From the NCBI RefSeq assembly GCF_002234675.1, contig NC_019859.2:28391973-28455972 (forward strand): a stretch of 64,000 nt of DNA. Reading direction: 5' to 3'. Under the pieces are notes generated by a model that was given only the letters and a program-made list of their open reading frames with translations, ran no database searches and was not told the DNA's origin. The position numbers were made by a program, and so were the translations under genes. This stretch comes from Oryzias latipes. Its lineage: Eukaryota > Chordata > Actinopteri > Beloniformes > Adrianichthyidae. Below, in pieces: positions 24,861-35,200 of the stretch (position 1 is the first letter of the stretch; the number at the start of each line of letters is the position of its first letter).

Positions 24861-25059
24861 TTATAGGCCTTGTTCACTCTATGACAATTAATTGACCCAT
24901 TTTAAAATGAAAAATAGCTGTCTCACCTGCCTTTTGGGGGATTGGAGGAGCAGGAGAAATCCAGGGTTCCACTGGCTTTGAATTTAACATTATGCTGCTG
25001 GTCAAAGGGTGAATTGCTAAAGTCCCCCACTGTCTCGAGGGTTGTATGTTGCTCTACAT

Positions 25060-26110
25060 TTTGTGGACCCTTTTCCATTTATCTTATTCTGCTCATCCGG
25101 GACCGGGTTGTGGGGGCAGCAGTCTAAGCAAAGATGCCCAGACTTCCCTCACCTGGGCCACTTCCTCCAGCTCCTCTGGCCAGCTGAGAGACATGGTTTT
25201 TCCGGTCTGTCTTGGGTCTTCCCTAGGGCGCCTGTTCAGTGGGACATGCCCAGAACAACCCCAGGTAGGTGTCCAGCAGGCATCCTGAGCCACCTCCACA
25301 GGGTGCTTTAAATGTGGAGGAGCAGCGGCTGTACTCTGAGTTCATTTCGGGTGACAGAGCCACTTGTATTTAGGACCTGGTTCTTTCGGTCATGACCCAG
25401 AGCTCATGACCATAGGTGCATATTGGTACAAAGATCGACCAGTAAATTGAGAGCTTTGCTTTCTAGCTTAGTTTTCTCTTCACCACAATGACCTGTACAG
25501 CGACCACATAACTGCAGATGCAGATGAGAGGGCAGACTACCTTTCTCTGGTCAAGAATCATGACCTCAAACTGGTGCTGACCCTCATCCCAGCCACTCCA
25601 CACTCGGCCGGAAACCACTCCAATGCATGCTGGAGGTCCTGGCTCGATGAAGCAAACACGACAACATCCTCTGCAAAGAGCAGAAAGAAAATCGTGTTGT
25701 TTCCAAACCAGATCCCCTCCAGCACCTGGCTGTGCCTAGAAATTCTTTCCATAAAGATTATGAACAGAACCTTTGATAAAGGGCAGCCGTGCCTGAGTCC
25801 AACATGCACTGGAAACAGGTTCAACTTACTGCCGAACCAAACTCTAGTCAACCACACTAACGGCTACGTTAGTGTGGTTGACTAGAGTTTAGTCTAGTCA
25901 TACAGAGACCGGACTGCCCTCAGTAAGGCTCCATACTCTCAGAGCACCTTCCACAAGACACCACGGGGGACGCAGCCAAACTTCTTTTTCAAATCCACAA
26001 CATATAAATGGACTGTATGAACCCTCCAGCATCCTAAAGAGGATGTAGAGCTGGTCCCCAGGATGGAAACTACGCTGTTGTTCCTGGATCTGAGGACTAT
26101 TTTTCTCTAG
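25060..26110 (-). pseudogene. LINE reverse transcriptase and C-terminal region (RTE/L2-like)
   Basis: The minus strand encodes NLFPVHVGLRHGCPLSKVLF, IIFMERISRHSQ, LLFAEDVVVFASSSQDLQHA and CGVAGMRVSTS, which are RT domains 4-6 with the catalytic FADD mutated to FAED. Further down come RRPREDPRQT and VREVWASLLRLLPPQPGPG, the LINE C-terminus. The frames shift between blocks, the active site is altered, and a 24-bp palindrome interrupts it, so it is inactive. Confidence 0.75.
25839..25890. repeat. Perfect 24-bp inverted repeat with 4-nt loop
   Basis: Arms 25839-25862 and 25867-25890 are exact reverse complements, each containing AAACTCTAGTCAACC or its complement; the loop is GCTA. It lies in the LINE RT relic and duplicates in inverted form a piece of the LINE itself. 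Confidence 0.95.
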
Positions 26111-26329
26111 GCAAAATGGTCAATCCAGTACCAGTCAAGCTGCAACTCTCCAGACCACTGAGGATTTATGCTACTTTCCATGTGTCCTGGTTCAAGTTTG
26201 AAAAGTAAAGCTCTCTTCTTCCATTCCCCAGATCCCCTCCTTTTACAGGATTCTTCGATGGAAGCCCAACCTATGAAGCATGAATTCTTTGGAGGTCCCG
26301 ACAAAGTTTTCAGGAAGGATCAGGACCAG

Positions 26330-27413
26330 GGGCCTAATTTATAAACGTTGCGTACGCACAAAAGAAGCCGTACGCCACTCTCAACGCAATAGTTGAGATT
26401 CATAAAAAGCAAACTTGACGGGAAAATGTGCGGTCCTTCACGCAAGCTCTGACCCAGGCGTACGCACAAAAACGGGTGAAATGAGAAGCGGCGACACAGT
26501 CGGCAGATGGAAGAAACACCTGAAAGTGAAAATGACAATCCTGCCTCTCATAAATAACATGAAGACTTCACAAAGCAAGTCTTACAATTAACAGCTACAT
26601 GAACACCCGTTTGATCGATCAGCAGTGAAACAAACAAAAAAAATCAAACGAAAATTACAACAGAAATTCAAATGAACACATATTTGCAAAAAGAAAAGTG
26701 AAATATGTTCTGCAATATTGCCATGTTATGCAATTCATCCCCATAAATAATATAGTTAACAGAACGAAATAATGTACAAAACTGATATTCTCGTCAATGT
26801 GTCCATCTGGCGGAGCAGATATAGGTGCAATTAGACAGACAGACAGACGGATATATTAATTGTTCACTGGGGAAAGTTGTTTTCATAGTAAAACATTTCT
26901 TCATAAGATATGGAATTATAGTATTCATACATATGCCTTTAGTTTGTTTTATTTTTGATAAAACAGTGTATGGCGTATGTCTCAACCATTCAGAAAGCAA
27001 CAAGAAATTATATTTGCGCTGATCAATTTCCCATTTCCACGTGGATTATTACCGACATCTGTAGCTTGTTAGATGTAATAAATGGATGGAAATAAAATGC
27101 CCCATCACAATGCGTAATGACGCACAATGGCTGATCTTGCGCTCTTAGAAGATGTGGCAAATGGAAAAGTTCGCAGTGAATGCATCTTTAGACAGCAAGA
27201 TGACTTGCTGGCAAACGAGGACGAGTGGCTTATGAGCCGGTTCCGACTTCCTCGAGCCGTCCTGTTGGACCTCTGCGGGCTTTTGGGGGGGTGTCACCCG
27301 GTGCATCTGGCACGTCGGTGTTCCCCCTGCGCCTAAGTCACCACTCCACTTAAAAGGGATTCCCCAATTATTGCCGCCAGTCTCTCATCAAGAGGGGTCA
27401 GCTCCAACAATTG
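26330..27413 (+). mobile_element. Right-truncated Harbinger-type element
   Basis: It starts GGGCCTAATTTATAAACG next to a CAG (26327-26329), and its first 200 bp match the complete element at 55601-57023, including repeated TACGCACAAAA motifs. Its far part (about 27285-27413) again matches the interior of that element (about 56305-56455). No right terminus follows; the sequence passes into an LTR-retrotransposon relic. Unlike the other copy it carries a transposase start. Confidence 0.7.
27127..27336 (+). pseudogene. Harbinger transposase N-terminal fragment
   Basis: The 69-aa frame reads ALLEDVANGKVRSE, FRQQDDLLANEDEWLMSR and FRLPRAVLLDLCGLLG, matching the N-terminus of HARBI1-like DDE nucleases. 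It then runs into unrelated Harbinger interior sequence after Gly-Gly, so the catalytic domain is missing. A remnant of an internally deleted autonomous element. Confidence 0.75.
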
Positions 27414-27469
27414 AAAATAAACCAAAAAGTGACAGTGAAAGACAAATATTCATATGACCTGCGATCATA

Positions 27470-27830
27470 ATATTAAGGAAGGCCAGTATCCAACTGGTGG
27501 TTTAACCTCTCTGACTGTCCTTTTGACTAAGGATGGAAACCATATAACTGGACTCCCAGGAGTTCTCAGAACTTATTCTAAAACTTGACAATGACTAGTA
27601 GTCCTCTATCAGAAACAATGTCCTTGGTAATACCATGGATCAAAAAGACATGCTGCACAAAATATTATATATCTCTTTGCAGGGGGCAACTTTGGCAAAG
27701 ATATAAAACAAACAGTCTTAGAAAATCTGTTGACCACCACTAGCATAACGGTGTATTGCTTAGAAGCAAACATGGGGATGTCATGCTGTAGCATTGCACT
27801 TTGTCTACCAAAATGTTTGTTCAAATACTT
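27470..27830 (-). pseudogene. Ty3/gypsy integrase relic
   Basis: Minus-strand translation gives VVVNRFSKTVCFISLPKLP, VSDRG and, in another frame, GFHP followed by a SKGQSERLN block, in the order of the gypsy integrase core. Stops and frameshifts separate the blocks. It ends exactly where copy A of the tandem duplication begins. Confidence 0.65.
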
Positions 27831-28304
27831 TGCATGGACTGAGCCCCTCCCCTCCCACTGTTAATTGTAACTTAGACATGTAGGGCCCCTTGCTCGGGGG
27901 GTGCTTGGACATCACTGCCAGCAAGCAGGAGATGTCTTCTAAGTGCCCCACCCACCACCCTTTATTACACACATCCTTTATGCCTCAACTATATACACTC
28001 TACCCCACACACACGCTTATAAACACACATACATTACACAAGGAAAGAGGGACCTCTGATCTTCTGTTCACTACCCCATACCTGGCGGGGGAACCAGACC
28101 CTCTGCAACGGGGGCCTTGTTCCTTAGGTGCTTGCTTCCTGGACAGCCTTCTCTTCATACAGAGAGAGGGATCACTGAGTTCTCCGGCAAGACCACAAAC
28201 CTGGGATCACATCACAACTGAGCCTGGGGGTTTCCGTGTCCCTGTGGTGAGGGTTTTGGTCCTTGCCCTTAAATGCTCTCAAACTGTGGGTGAGCCTGTT
28301 TATT
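27831..28304 (+). repeat. Retroposon family piece, plus orientation
   Basis: It is similar to 47237-47600: CACACA-rich stretch, AAGGAAAGAGGGACCT, CCCCATACCTGG, CACAACTGAGCC and TTTCCGTGTCCCTG. It contains a 156-aa open frame (27890-28360) without domain content that also exists in copy B, which I regard as chance. Confidence 0.55.
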
Positions 28305-29015
28305 TATTTATTCATTTATTTGTTTATTTTTTAAACTTGTCCGGTCCGACAGCTAAATAAACAAAATAAACAGATAAGAACTGAAGGTCTCTTGTGTTGG
28401 ATATTTTACTTTTATGACATGGGGTTATAAATCTTCTGACACACTAGATGTATATTTGAATAAACTCAGTTTGTAATCTAGACTAAACTTTTATTGAGGG
28501 TGGTGTGTGTGTGTGTGTGGGGGGGGGGGTGGGGGGTGGGGGTGGGGGGTTAAAATCATAAAACATCACAAAGCAACAAGTTGATGGATGTTTATAATCA
28601 CTACTGTCAGGTTTAGATGTGTAACAAATCTAAAAGGGGCAGGGCCTGTCCACACACCCTCAGGTGTTACAAACATACCTGTTGGCTCCAATAAAGTACA
28701 CATGTACACAATACAATACTGTTCATGCACGCATACTTCTGCATTCAGACTAACACAAGTGAAACATTTCATTCAGTCATGTCTACTATTTGTTTTACGG
28801 TGAGATAGCACCTGTGCTCAAGTGAGTGATTTTGTTCTTTTAAGGTGGATGATGAAATCTAAAAAACAAGAGGGAGAGTGCCCAGTCATCCCAATACCTA
28901 GGAAAGGGGCCCCCATTGATGTTGTGTTTTTCATGTCCCCCAGCCAGGACTTGAACCGGGGGCCTTCTTGCTGTGAGCCAGGGAAGAGCGCTAACCACTA
29001 CGCCACTGTGCAGCC
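28305..29015 (-). mobile_element. Retroposon with tRNA-like head and (AAATA)n tail
   Basis: Reading the minus strand, the 5' end has an A-box-like GTGGCGTAGTGGTTAGCGC (29006-28988) and a B-box GGTTCAAGTCC (28957-28947). The body matches 48060-48690, and the 3' end is GACAAGTTTAAAAAATAAAC followed by AAATA-type repeats. This looks like a tRNA-derived SINE head fused to the 3' end of an L1-like element. The same copy is at 51112-51798 in the duplicate. Confidence 0.6.
28505..28550. repeat. (GT)n and poly(G) tract
   Basis: A GT dinucleotide run passes into a G-rich run. The copy B counterpart (51299-51332) has more GT and less G, so the tract has changed since duplication. Confidence 0.9.
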
Positions 29016-29019
29016 AATG

Positions 29020-29240
29020 GTGAAGCAGTGATTGAAAAATTAAGCCAGACTCATAGATCGGCACATACCTGTTTCCAGAGAGCCTGGACAGGTGTGCAAA
29101 ACCACAGCGCATGCATGTAACTTTCAGGTTACTGTCACAGTGCTCACAAATGTCTGAGTTACTGAGACCCATCTTGAACATCCTCTGTCCAGTGTAGTAA
29201 ATTCTGTGAAGAGTTTTGAAATGGATTAAAGTTTGGACTT
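29020..29240 (-). pseudogene. L1 ORF2 C-terminal relic
   Basis: The minus strand reads MFKMGLSNSDICEHC and, after a frame change, a HALWFC-like block, the Cys-rich C-terminus of vertebrate L1 ORF2. The same relic is at 51805-52025. Confidence 0.6.
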
Positions 29241-31847
29241 TTTGTCAATTTAAAGGTGTTTAGAAAAAGTTCTGCCTAGAAGCTTTCATCTGTGCTGCTG
29301 CTGAATTTTGCGTCCTATTTTGTTATAAGAATTAAAAATGTTACTATCTAGGTTGCATAAGATTTATTGAATGAAATGTTAATCGAAGAGGAACCCAGTT
29401 CTGGTTGCTTTAGGTCATTGTCTTTGTATTTAAACTTTTCAGTAATTCTAGATTTAGTGGCTGGTAATCCAAAAAGTTATTTATTCCATGTTTTTGTTGT
29501 AGCTACTGGGGTGTTATTTATCTTATATCAATAAGTAAGTGCTCTAGTGTATAACTCCCCCTACTGGCCAAGATGAGAAGTGCAACAGTTTTTGTTTATA
29601 AGGATATCTGGGTTGTTCCAGATGGGTGTCATTTTCCTCCTATCTGTCTGCTCAGCTGTTTGACAGGACAAGTAAAAAAAAAAAAAGAAAAACATTCAGA
29701 CCTGTGACCAAAATCCCCCTGTTCCTCCTGTTCTTTCTGCCACTCATTTTCCTTCGGCGCCCCTGCCAAGGCTTTTCCGGTCTTGTCTATCTCTCTGAGC
29801 AACTGTACCTATGTTCAGCCTTTCTGCATTTTTCAAAGTCGATCTGATAAGCTGGTCTTTGAATTTGATTGACAAAATTGTTTTCCATACCAAGGAACGA
29901 GAAAGCACTCTTCCTAACTAGAGGCCCCTTTTGCAGCTGGATCCACTAATGATCCATAGGGCAAATGGAAGTTGATGTGCCTATCACAACTGTCTTTGAA
30001 AGATGTAGAACAGGGGTCAGCAACGTTTATGACAAGAAGTTCCGGTTTGAAATTTTCTCCATTACAACTGCGCCATCACTAACTGTAATGCGAACTCTAA
30101 AACTAAGAAACACAAAAACATTTCCAATATGAAATTTTACATAATTCTTTAACAGCAGGTCAAAAAGATTTTTAAGACATATTTTGGCATTAACGACACA
30201 AAAGTCTTTCATAACATTATTACTCAATGTAATAAACAAAGGTGTAATTAGTACTGTCACTGTGTGTTTGTTTGAAACAAAAAGTACTGTATTTGTGGTA
30301 TGTCGCACCTGCAGCTATAGGATTGGATATGTAAAAAACGTAAAACCACAAACATTATGGCTTATTCATCTTTGTTACATTGTGAGGCAGGGCCTGAGTA
30401 ACTTAATGTAAGTTCATTTTGTGATGGTGCTTTTATTGCGTTAATATTTCTACTGTTTCATTGGATGACAAATTATATAAACTTACATTTTCCACAATTG
30501 GACAGCGTCATTATTCATACCCCCAGTAAGTGGATTGGTGATCAGCTGTAGTTTTATTTTAAAACTTGTTCACATTTCGGCAGAACAGAAAGAAAGTCTG
30601 GGTATACGGGCTGGTTTAGACTTCACAGTGAGTTGTAATGACTCGCCTTGCAGTGGTCACACGGCCATCGGAGCAGAATCGTCCCAGTCCTTTCAGAATG
30701 AGACACCTGCTGGTGATGTCACCCACAACTGGAATTTTACGCCCATAGTGCAATCACATGCAAATCGAGTCATTCAACTTGAGCCGCAGAGCTCAACTTT
30801 GGAGCTCTGCAGCTAAGAATGAACCATCTAGAAGGACAATTAGCACTTCAAAGTCTGAGACTGGATGTCAGGCAGAAAAATGAGGACACCTCCTTCAGGT
30901 TGGGTTACAATGGGAGATTCCTCCCTCTGCTGGGGGTGGTTAGATGGGGGCTACAGTACATTTTCACAGTGATGAAGGAGTAATAGATCCGCTGAATGGT
31001 TGGTGTGTCTACTATGATCTGGACTCTGAAGATTGCTCAATTGGAGGCATTGCTGGTGCGTTTGCTGCTGAGTAAACGCTAATGAAAAACCAAGCGATGA
31101 AGTCAAAGATGGGAAGAATAAAAAAAAACATGTTATAAACTAATATCCCTCCTTCTCTTATCATCTGCTTTCTATCTGTTGCTATCTATTCATACACTGC
31201 AAAGCCACAGAAGGAATACTCACATTCCAGTCGTGTCTGAACAACCAGGAAAGCCTGGTCTGCAAACATGCCACACCTTTTGTCGTCAGCAGAAACCGCA
31301 AAACCAGAATGACCAGATGACTGCAGACAATGAATTTAAATGCTAAATTTAGATTTATTTATTTATATGCGAGAGACAAAAAATGAAGTGATAAAAGTGA
31401 CAAAACATGATTCTGAAAAACATGTTCTGATCAGAACAAAGACTATTGGTAGGTATCTTTTTTGACATAATTAATATAAAGCAACAGTCAGGTATGCAAC
31501 AAGACAAAAATGTATTTCTGCTAGTTTTTTTATGAATCTTGTTATTAAAAGCTTTACCCTAAGTAAAGTAAAAGTAACTTTAAAATCGAATAAAAGTAAT
31601 TAAATTGTTTAAAGGCCTAAAGTAGGTAGACTTTAATACTAAACCTTTAAAAATAGCAATTTCCTAATTACTTTTTGTACAATGACAAAATAGAAAAGCT
31701 TGCCTCGTAATTTTTTAAGTGCACATATTTGATCACAATTTAAACAAAATGGGCAAGTTGAACAATTTATGGTAATAAATAAAGTCATCTTTTTGGTTTT
31801 CAAAAAGGCAGTAAACAGCAGCATGAAGACAAAACTGATCATTGCTG
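29241..31847. other. Region downstream of the LITAF-like gene A
   Basis: Most of this is shared with copy B but unassigned. A short retroposon 3' end with poly(A) sits at about 29627-29690 (CAGCTGTTTGACAGGACAAG then A-run). A hAT-like start CAGGGGTCAGCAAC is at 30011, without a visible partner end. The stretch 30733-31152 is absent from copy B and has no clear target duplication. The 93-aa frame at 30535-30816 shares its start with copy B but ends differently, so it is unlikely to be coding. Confidence 0.4.
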
Positions 31848-31853
31848 TTTATT
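31848..31853 (-). terminator. Candidate poly(A) signal of LITAF-like gene A
   Basis: AATAAA on the minus strand lies 416 bp beyond the stop codon and is followed by TTTTGTC; the identical signal is kept in copy B at 54220-54225. Confidence 0.5.
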
Positions 31854-32268
31854 CAATGATCACCCCAAAATGAACCTACGTGGTTTACCTTTGGCTTTAG
31901 ATCAGATGCCCTTCCTGACCTAACCCTGACCTGGACGTTCCAAATGTTCTTCTGTTCAAAGACTAATCAGACCTGATCACACATGTACTGCCATGAAACA
32001 AAAAACTAGATTAGTTTTAACCAACTTATACCTTTTGGGTTTATGTGAGAGGAATTCAAATAAGTTTGACTCAAAATTCAACTGCAGCTGATGTTTACTG
32101 TACAGGAGGAGAGCAATCATTACATGAAAAGAGGCTGTTTTGATTATTTTCTCAAATTTTTACATTTCAGGTTCACAACTTGATTGCACATCAGACAAAG
32201 AGAAGAATAGGTTAATGTACAAAATAGAGAGAAGCTGATTGGATTTAGTCTGCAAGGCATTCAGGTCA

Positions 32269-35200
32269 TCACATGCGTCTGTGCACATGCAGCACGTTGT
32301 TGCAGGAGGGACAGGAGTGCTGCACGTCTTTGCAGGAATTAACGCAGAAGGGGATGAGGCAGCAGGGCCAGCATCTGTGTGAAGAAAAGAGGGGTAAATA
32401 TTTCCACTGCATTACTAATAAATACTTTAATAATAGATGCAGAAATTACAATGTGCTGTTTCTAATTCAGTGTCACATTTTATTCTGCACTTTTGAAGAT
32501 GCAACAAGGTAAACTGACAGCACCATCACTGTCATGACAGTCCAAATAGTAAAGAAAATACCATACATTCAGAATGAAAAAGTGCTTAGTATCCCGCCCC
32601 CACCCCACCCTGGTCTCCCCAACGATCCAGGCGAGGTTCATCTTAAATGCGTCCATCGTTGCATTTTCCACAGGTATTTTCAGTGTGTCTAAGACTAAAT
32701 CTTGTCGCTCTCACAGGTTTAATGTTAGAGCTCCGTTAGCTGTCACGCATGTAGGTGTGGGACATTTATTCTCCTCAGCTAACCATTTTCTGGGGGAGCG
32801 GTGTGCTGCCGTAACAGCCGTGCATGAGACCTGTTTGATCGAGGTTGATATGCCGCCGCGCGCTTAACCCTAACCATAACCCTCCTCCAGGTCTGTGCAG
32901 CCCAGAGAAAAGTTCAGCCTTGACTGCATCTATTCAGAAAATTACGAGCGAATAAATACGTTCTAAAAAGGAAAGTGAGGAACTCCTTAATGTGGTCCGT
33001 GGAGGGGGCTGTCAGATGTCCTGCGTTTAATGTTTTCCTGCTTTGAAGCCCGGTCATTGTCACGCCCCCAAGACTCATATACCCCACTGTGATCGGTTGC
33101 TTTGTCCGCTCCGCGCACGACAATGTAAAAGTGTCATTCATGCAAACTGGCGGGACGCATTAACATTAAACTTTCATACTAAGGCGGGGGCCGCAAAATA
33201 TCATCTTGGGGGCCGCAAATAGCCTGTGGGTTTGAGACCCCTGCTTTAGACTCTGGCACTGGTACACTAGCCGCAGGTCGTAAAGAATGAATCAATAGTT
33301 CTCTTACTCATAGCTCAGATGCACATATCAGGTTGTGATGATATTTGTCTCCGTTTCCTTCCCACAGATGTTAACGCACGCTCGATCATCTCTAGGCCCC
33401 TCCCCCTCCACGCATTTTAGCCACTTACAGTGGCCATTCCCTATTCTTCTCACACACACTTGACCGCCTCACAGACAGGCATCACTCAATGCAGGGGTGT
33501 CAAACTCATTTTCACTGAGGGCCACATCAGCATAGTTGCTGACCTCAAAGGGCCAGATATAACTTATAAATGTAACTAAATGTAATGAGAAAAAAAATGT
33601 AACTACTCCTTAATTTTAAATAACTCATTATTTATTTATTATAACTTTTTCAAGTGAAAATTACAGTTGCATAAAAAATGTTTGTGTCATGGTTTGAGTT
33701 TGTTTTGTCTTGGTTTTTGTTTTAGTTCTTGTTCTGTCTTGTTTGGTTTTGTTTCCTGTTTTATTTTGAAAGGGTTCCTGTCTTGTCATGTCTTGAGTTG
33801 TACTTCCTTTGGTCCCCATCTGCCCTGATCGTGTTCACCTATGTCTTGTTTGCCCTGTCTGTATATAAGTCTTGTCTCTGCCTTCCTTTTGTGCTAGTCC
33901 ATTAACTTCTGGTCATGGTGTTAACGTCCTTTTGTCTTAGCGTCCTTGTTCCACGTCACAGTAAGTTTTGGTTTTGTTTTGTCATCCTGCTCGGCAGCGC
34001 TTTTTGTTAAATAAACCCTCTAGTCCTGAACCCGTTGGCCTCCCGTCTCTGCGTCTGGGTCCTACAGGCTCTCGAGCCTCCCTCACCGTGACAGTTTGCT
34101 TGTTACTCTATCATAAATTCTTTTACATTACTGTCAGGTTAGGTTATTTTGGCAGTGTTTAAGTCCCAGTGTTGCCCAATCTGATATTTCAAGTCAGATT
34201 ACCCCTAGATATGAATAAGGACACCAATTCTTTTTATTTTAGTTTAAGAAAATAAAAAAATTTTATGCTCTCGCGGGCCTCATAAAATGAAATGGAGGGC
34301 CACATTTGGCCCCCGGGCCTTGAGTTTGACACACGTGACTCAACGAAACGCGAGTGTGAGCTCGCATCTCGAGTGTGTGCGAGCGCGTGTGTGTGCGCTC
34401 GCATCTCATTGATTATTTAATTTTTCATTTCATTGATCATTGACGTGCCCCTTCCACGTTTAATGTATAAAAAAAACGTAGGGTGGGGGAGGCAAATTTA
34501 CAGGTAGCACATGTGCGACTAGATGTAAAATTCAGGCGCACACTCTCAAATTTTGGTCGCAGTCTGGAGCCCTGTGTTTTATTTATTTATTCATTACATA
34601 AATTCGCGTTTCAACCCACAAAAACAGGATTTCCAAATATTAGAATTATGTAAAGAAATCCCCCTTTACTTCTCTGTTTTTGCAAAAAAGTAAAGATGGA
34701 TATTATAATCACATCAAATAATTTCAAAATGACATGTCCATCTTCAATACTTAAAGAGTATGAACAGGGACCAGGTCCTGCTGTAAGATGAAATCTGCAT
34801 CTCCATCCAGATCCTTAACAGAAGGGATTATGAAGTACCCTAGAACATTTTGGTTGACTGTTGCAGTGATATTGGATTGAAGCCACACACCAGTGTGGCT
34901 CCACTGGTGTGTGAATGTGCGTGAATGTCCCGGTGATGGTCAGAGGGGCCGTAGGCGTGTACTGGCAGCAAAGCCTCTGTCAGTCTTCCCCAGGGCAGCT
35001 ACAGTCACCAAGTATGTGGAGTGTCTTGAACAGCGCAGATAAATCCAATCCATTATTATTATTATTATAAGAAGGCAGAGTTTACCAACACCAGCGCTAA
35101 ACATGGCAGCCCAAATCCTGACTGACTGTGGAAATTCCCAATGGATCTTAAACAGCTTGGGTTCTGCTCCTCACCAGTCTTCCTCCAAACCCTTGGACCT

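Noticed and set aside
27890-28360. 156-aa frame also present at 50698
   Set aside because: Repeat-family sequence with CA-rich composition; conserved only because it was duplicated.
28945-29015. Functional tRNA gene
   Set aside because: Boxes A and B are present but the stems do not pair as in a tRNA, and the sequence continues into a retroposon body.
32860-32885. Telomere-like TTAACCCTAACC
   Set aside because: Only about two imperfect units; not an interstitial telomere array.
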